A stretch of 64,000 nt of DNA. Origin: Gordionus sp. m RMFG-2023 (lineage: Eukaryota; Nematomorpha; Gordioida; Chordodea; Parachordodidae). Shown piece after piece: positions 60,726 through 64,000 of this stretch (the first letter of the stretch is position 1; every line of letters starts with the position of its first letter). A program made the translations under genes and the position numbers. The notes below the pieces were generated by a model. It was not told where the DNA came from, did no database searches, and saw only the letters and a list, made by a program, of their open reading frames with translations. Location of the stretch: assembly GCF_954871325.1 (NCBI RefSeq), contig NC_088776.1:46642569-46706568 (forward strand), read 5' to 3'.

Positions 60726-63700
60726 CAGAGACCTGCAGGCCCGGCCCTAAGCCCGGGCCGTATTTAAAATTTTATAAATATACTCGGGCCGGGCCTAAAA
60801 AATTTTTTTTTAAACATATCCGGGCCGGGCATAAAATTTTTTTTAAAAATATATCCGGGCCGGGCCTAATTGTTAAACCCGGGCGGGGCCTTAATATTTT
60901 TTATAAAAATTTTTTACATTATGAGTTAATAGTTATAAGATTATATTATATTATAGTTATGATTAATATAATATTGGGTGATGGTTAACACTACCTAACA
61001 CCCACAGATCGATCTAATTATTAATTTCCTGCAAATCTATTCAAAGTATTAATATATTTTTTTATAATTCATATCTAAATTTTTACAACATATTTTACCA
61101 AAACAATCAAATAAAGGAATATCTTAAATAAGCCCCAATATTCAAGTATTATTAATATATTTTTTTTATAATTCATATCTAAATTTTTAGAATATTTACC
61201 AAAACAATCAAATAAAGGAATATCATGGCACAAAATACTAATGATATAATTAATAAAATTAAAAATAATATTTATTCTTTTAGAAATACAAATAATAATT
61301 TAAAATCTGAAAAATGGGCTAAGTTTAACATCATCATAGATGAAAATAAAAAAAATATTGGCTACGTACAATGTAAGAATTGTTCAAGTATATTATCTTA
61401 TAATTATAAACATGGTACATCACATTTAAAAAGACATAAATGTGATGGTAAATCCATGAAAATTAATAAATTTTTTTTACAACTGAAAAACCAATATAAA
61501 ATATTCAAAAGAAAAATTTATATACATTCCTTAACACTTTGCGCAAAAGATATTAGACCTTTCGAAATGATAGCTGGGAATTGGTTTCTTGAATTCAGCC
61601 AGGCTCTAGTCGATGTTGGGGCAAAGTATGGTAAAATAGATATCAACTCATTGATTTCACATCCCACCACTCTATCACGCCACCTTAAAGAAATATGTAA
61701 TAAAATAAGAAACATTTTGGTTGATACTATTGCCCCAGTAATCAAGAATCGATTTATGGCTGCTTCCACTGATATATGGTGCGATGACCATAAAAAGAAC
61801 TCGTTTATAACAGTTAACATGCACTATATATCAGATGACTGGAAGTTAGTGAAGAGTAACCTATTTACCGCTATATTTAAAGAAGTGTCAAAGACTAGCA
61901 AAGTAGTTAAGGATGAACTATTAAAAAATTTTCATAATTTTAATTTTAACACTAACGATTTTATTAATATAATATTTGTTACAGGCCAAGAAAAATATTA
62001 TAAAAGCATTGGAGTTAAATGAACGATTAAATTGTTCTTGTCATATATTAAATACAATTTTAAGAAATTCATTTAACTTCAAATATTTGGAAAGTAATGC
62101 CCCATTAATAAAATCAACAATAGATAATACTAAAATATTAGTGGGGCATTTAAAACAAAGTAATAAATGCCAGCATTTGAAAGCCCTTTATCAAGATATA
62201 GAAGTCCGCTGGAACTCTAAATACAATATGCTCAATTCTGTTTATTCTCAAAATGAAGAAATTATAAAAGTTCTTCAAGAACATGGGGGATCGGAGAAGT
62301 ATTATATTATAGACTTTTTGATCCTTCAGGATCTAGTCAAAATTCTTGAGAATTTTAACAGAGCTATTGTTGAGTTACAATCGGACTCTTGTACTCTTTT
62401 TAAAGTGGTAATTTGGTATTATGAACTTCTTGAAGTTTGTAATACCTTTCAAAGCGAAAAAGGAGAAATAAAAATTTGTTTTACACAAGTATCATTTTAT
62501 TTCTCTTTTTCTCTGCCCAAATTCAAGCAATTACGTATGTTGTCAGGGACAGATCGCAAGATGACGGAAAACTATATAAGATTATATTAAATTACAAGAG
62601 GCTCAGGAAGTAAATGAAATACCATCGACCAGTCAAATTACGACTGTTGTTAAACAAACTGAATCGTTATATGACAAATGGGGCGATGGTAATTCTGGTA
62701 ATATGTCAATACCCGATGATGAATATTATAATTACATAAATAAAAAAATAGATGAAACATTTAAGGTGGATAATTTGTTAGAGTGGTGGGCGGCTCATCA
62801 AAGCGAATTTCCAATTTTAGCAAAATTGGCAAAACGGGTATTGGCAATTCCTGCTTCAAGTGCAAGCTGTGAGCGGAATTTTTCCACTATTGGGAGAATT
62901 CTTAAAGAAAGAAGAAGTAATCTTCAACCTGAAAAGGTAGATATGCTTCTCTATCTTCATGATAATTTGTAAATTTTTAATATCCTTCTTGAGTATAGGG
63001 TTTCGTCAATCATGCTGGTTTTTAACTTTGCAAACTGTCAAATATTTATTATATTTTACCTTGAGTTATGAAAGTTTTTAATCCAACCTTTTTCATTATT
63101 TTTTTTTACAATATTATATAATACAATTATCTTCTTTTGTTAAAAATTTATATTATAAAATAAATTATATAAATATTGTGCAATTAGATTATATTTTCAA
63201 AATACTATTTATTATACATGCATTTTTTTAAATAGCGATTTATTTTTATTTTATAAATTAAATAGTAAATTAAATACAATATATTATATTCTCAAAATAT
63301 TTTCCATTTTTATAAATTAAATATTAGTTTTATTTTTTTTAAATGCAATATAAAATATAGTATATGCTCAAAATATTATTACCATTTTTATGAATTTTAG
63401 TTTTATTTTTATAAATGCAATATAAAATATAGTATATGCTCAAAGTATCCATTTTTATAAATAACAGTTTTATAATTTTTATAAATTCAATATAATATTC
63501 TCAAAATATTAGCTTTTTACATGTATTTTTTAAATAATAAGCGATAATACTCGCTGAAAAATATGGTAAAATACCTCATAGGTGAATTTTTGTATATACG
63601 AGGTCGAATATAATTTTAAAAAATTCCGAGCCGGGCCTGAGCCGGGCCGTAAAAATTTTTTTTTAAAAATATCCGGGCCAGGCCGGGCCTTAAATTTTTA

Positions 63701-63805
63701 AATCAGGGCCGGGCCGTAAAAATTTTTTTTAAAAAATATCCGGGCCGGGCCTAAAAAAATTAAAACCGGGCCGGGCCGTGCAAATGGTGCCTCTGCAGGT
63801 CTCTG
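60726..63805 (+). mobile_element. Nearly complete 3.1-kb hAT element
   Basis: Ends CAGAGACCTGCAGGCCCGGC and, inverted, CAGAGACCTGCAGAGGCACC. Flanking 8-mers ctatatat are identical (60718-60725, 63806-63813). CCGGGCCGGGCC repeats lie near both ends. A BED-finger transposase gene fills the middle. The 3' half is almost identical to 55004-56908, so both copies are young. Confidence 0.93.
61225..62972 (+). pseudogene. hAT transposase, nearly full length
   Basis: Starts ATG at 61225 (MAQNTNDIINKIKNN). A BED finger follows: YVQCKNCSSIL then SHLKRHKC. The core has FMAASTDIWCDDHKKNSF, then in a second frame NERLNCSCHILNTILRN and VRWNSKYNMLNS, and in a third frame (from about 62600) MSIPDDEYYNYINKK, LLEWWAAHQ and IPASSASCERNFSTIGRIL, ending at 62972. 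The second frame change fits a 2-nt loss near 62577 relative to the copy at 55700; the first is near 61985. The other copy also has 37 bases, near 55570-55605, that are missing here, while this copy has 9 extra bases (LAKLAK). The gene is therefore inactive as read, but only lightly damaged. Confidence 0.85.
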
Positions 63806-63813
63806 CTATATAT

Positions 63814-64000
63814 ATTTTCAAATATTAATTTTAAAAGAAAAAAAGATGTAAAAAATAGAACAAATTAGTACTAACTAAATATATAAAAATCTAAATTTAT
63901 TAAACTATTGGAGCTTATTTTTAAAAAATAAACAAAAAATTACCTAATAGATATTTTGCCTGTTTATAATACAACAGTGACCTTTATAAATAATTTAAAT
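63814..64000. other. Window end, no feature
   Basis: AT-rich sequence after the hAT element, perhaps still ZC3H14 intron. Nothing supportable. Confidence 0.3.

Noticed and set aside
63910-63955. Possible ZC3H14 upstream exon on the minus strand at the window end
   Set aside because: Splice-like borders exist, but the 12-residue reading has no similarity to the PWI-like N-terminus.

Overview
The window is very AT-rich nuclear DNA from an animal. It carries four intron-containing housekeeping genes, each recognised by rebuilding exons with GT-AG borders, plus a heavy load of DNA transposons, most with hAT hallmarks (8-bp target duplications, short TIRs, BED-finger transposases). The CLPB gene has ankyrin repeats fused to one AAA+ ring domain, an arrangement known from animals and their close relatives. 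Some introns near gene starts are only 36-47 nt while later introns run to many kb. That pattern is known in flatworms, among others, so a flatworm-like invertebrate is possible, but the species cannot be fixed from this sequence.

Layout: 1-1522 upstream DNA; 1523-22404 (+) MCM3, 16 exons, 826 aa, whose 10.2-kb intron 14 is packed with transposons; 22604-24022 a hAT-like element between MCM3 and the convergent CLPB; 25173-40954 (-) CLPB, 13 exons, 619 aa; 41385-45837 a 4.45-kb hAT-like element inside what was about a 560-bp head-to-head CLPB/PIGO promoter; 45978-53342 (+) PIGO, 8 exons, 1171 aa, with a worn Ty3/gypsy fossil in intron 6; 53607-59006 (-) the 3' part of a ZC3H14/Nab2 gene with all five CCCH fingers, meeting PIGO tail to tail; then a broken transposase-like gene and a nearly whole hAT (60726-63805).

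The four genes are not one pathway: MCM3 is replication licensing, CLPB is mitochondrial intermembrane-space protein disaggregation, PIGO adds ethanolamine phosphate in GPI-anchor synthesis, and ZC3H14 binds nuclear poly(A) RNA. The unusual content is in the mobile DNA: a foldback-like element whose inverted arms are arrays of a 14-bp unit, a three-deep nest of hAT elements with target duplications that prove the order of insertion, a near-perfect 381-bp hairpin element, a hAT with inverted repeats of 640-930 bp, and a young hAT family present as one long copy and one deletion derivative. I found no CRISPR, operon or other prokaryotic system and no rRNA gene.
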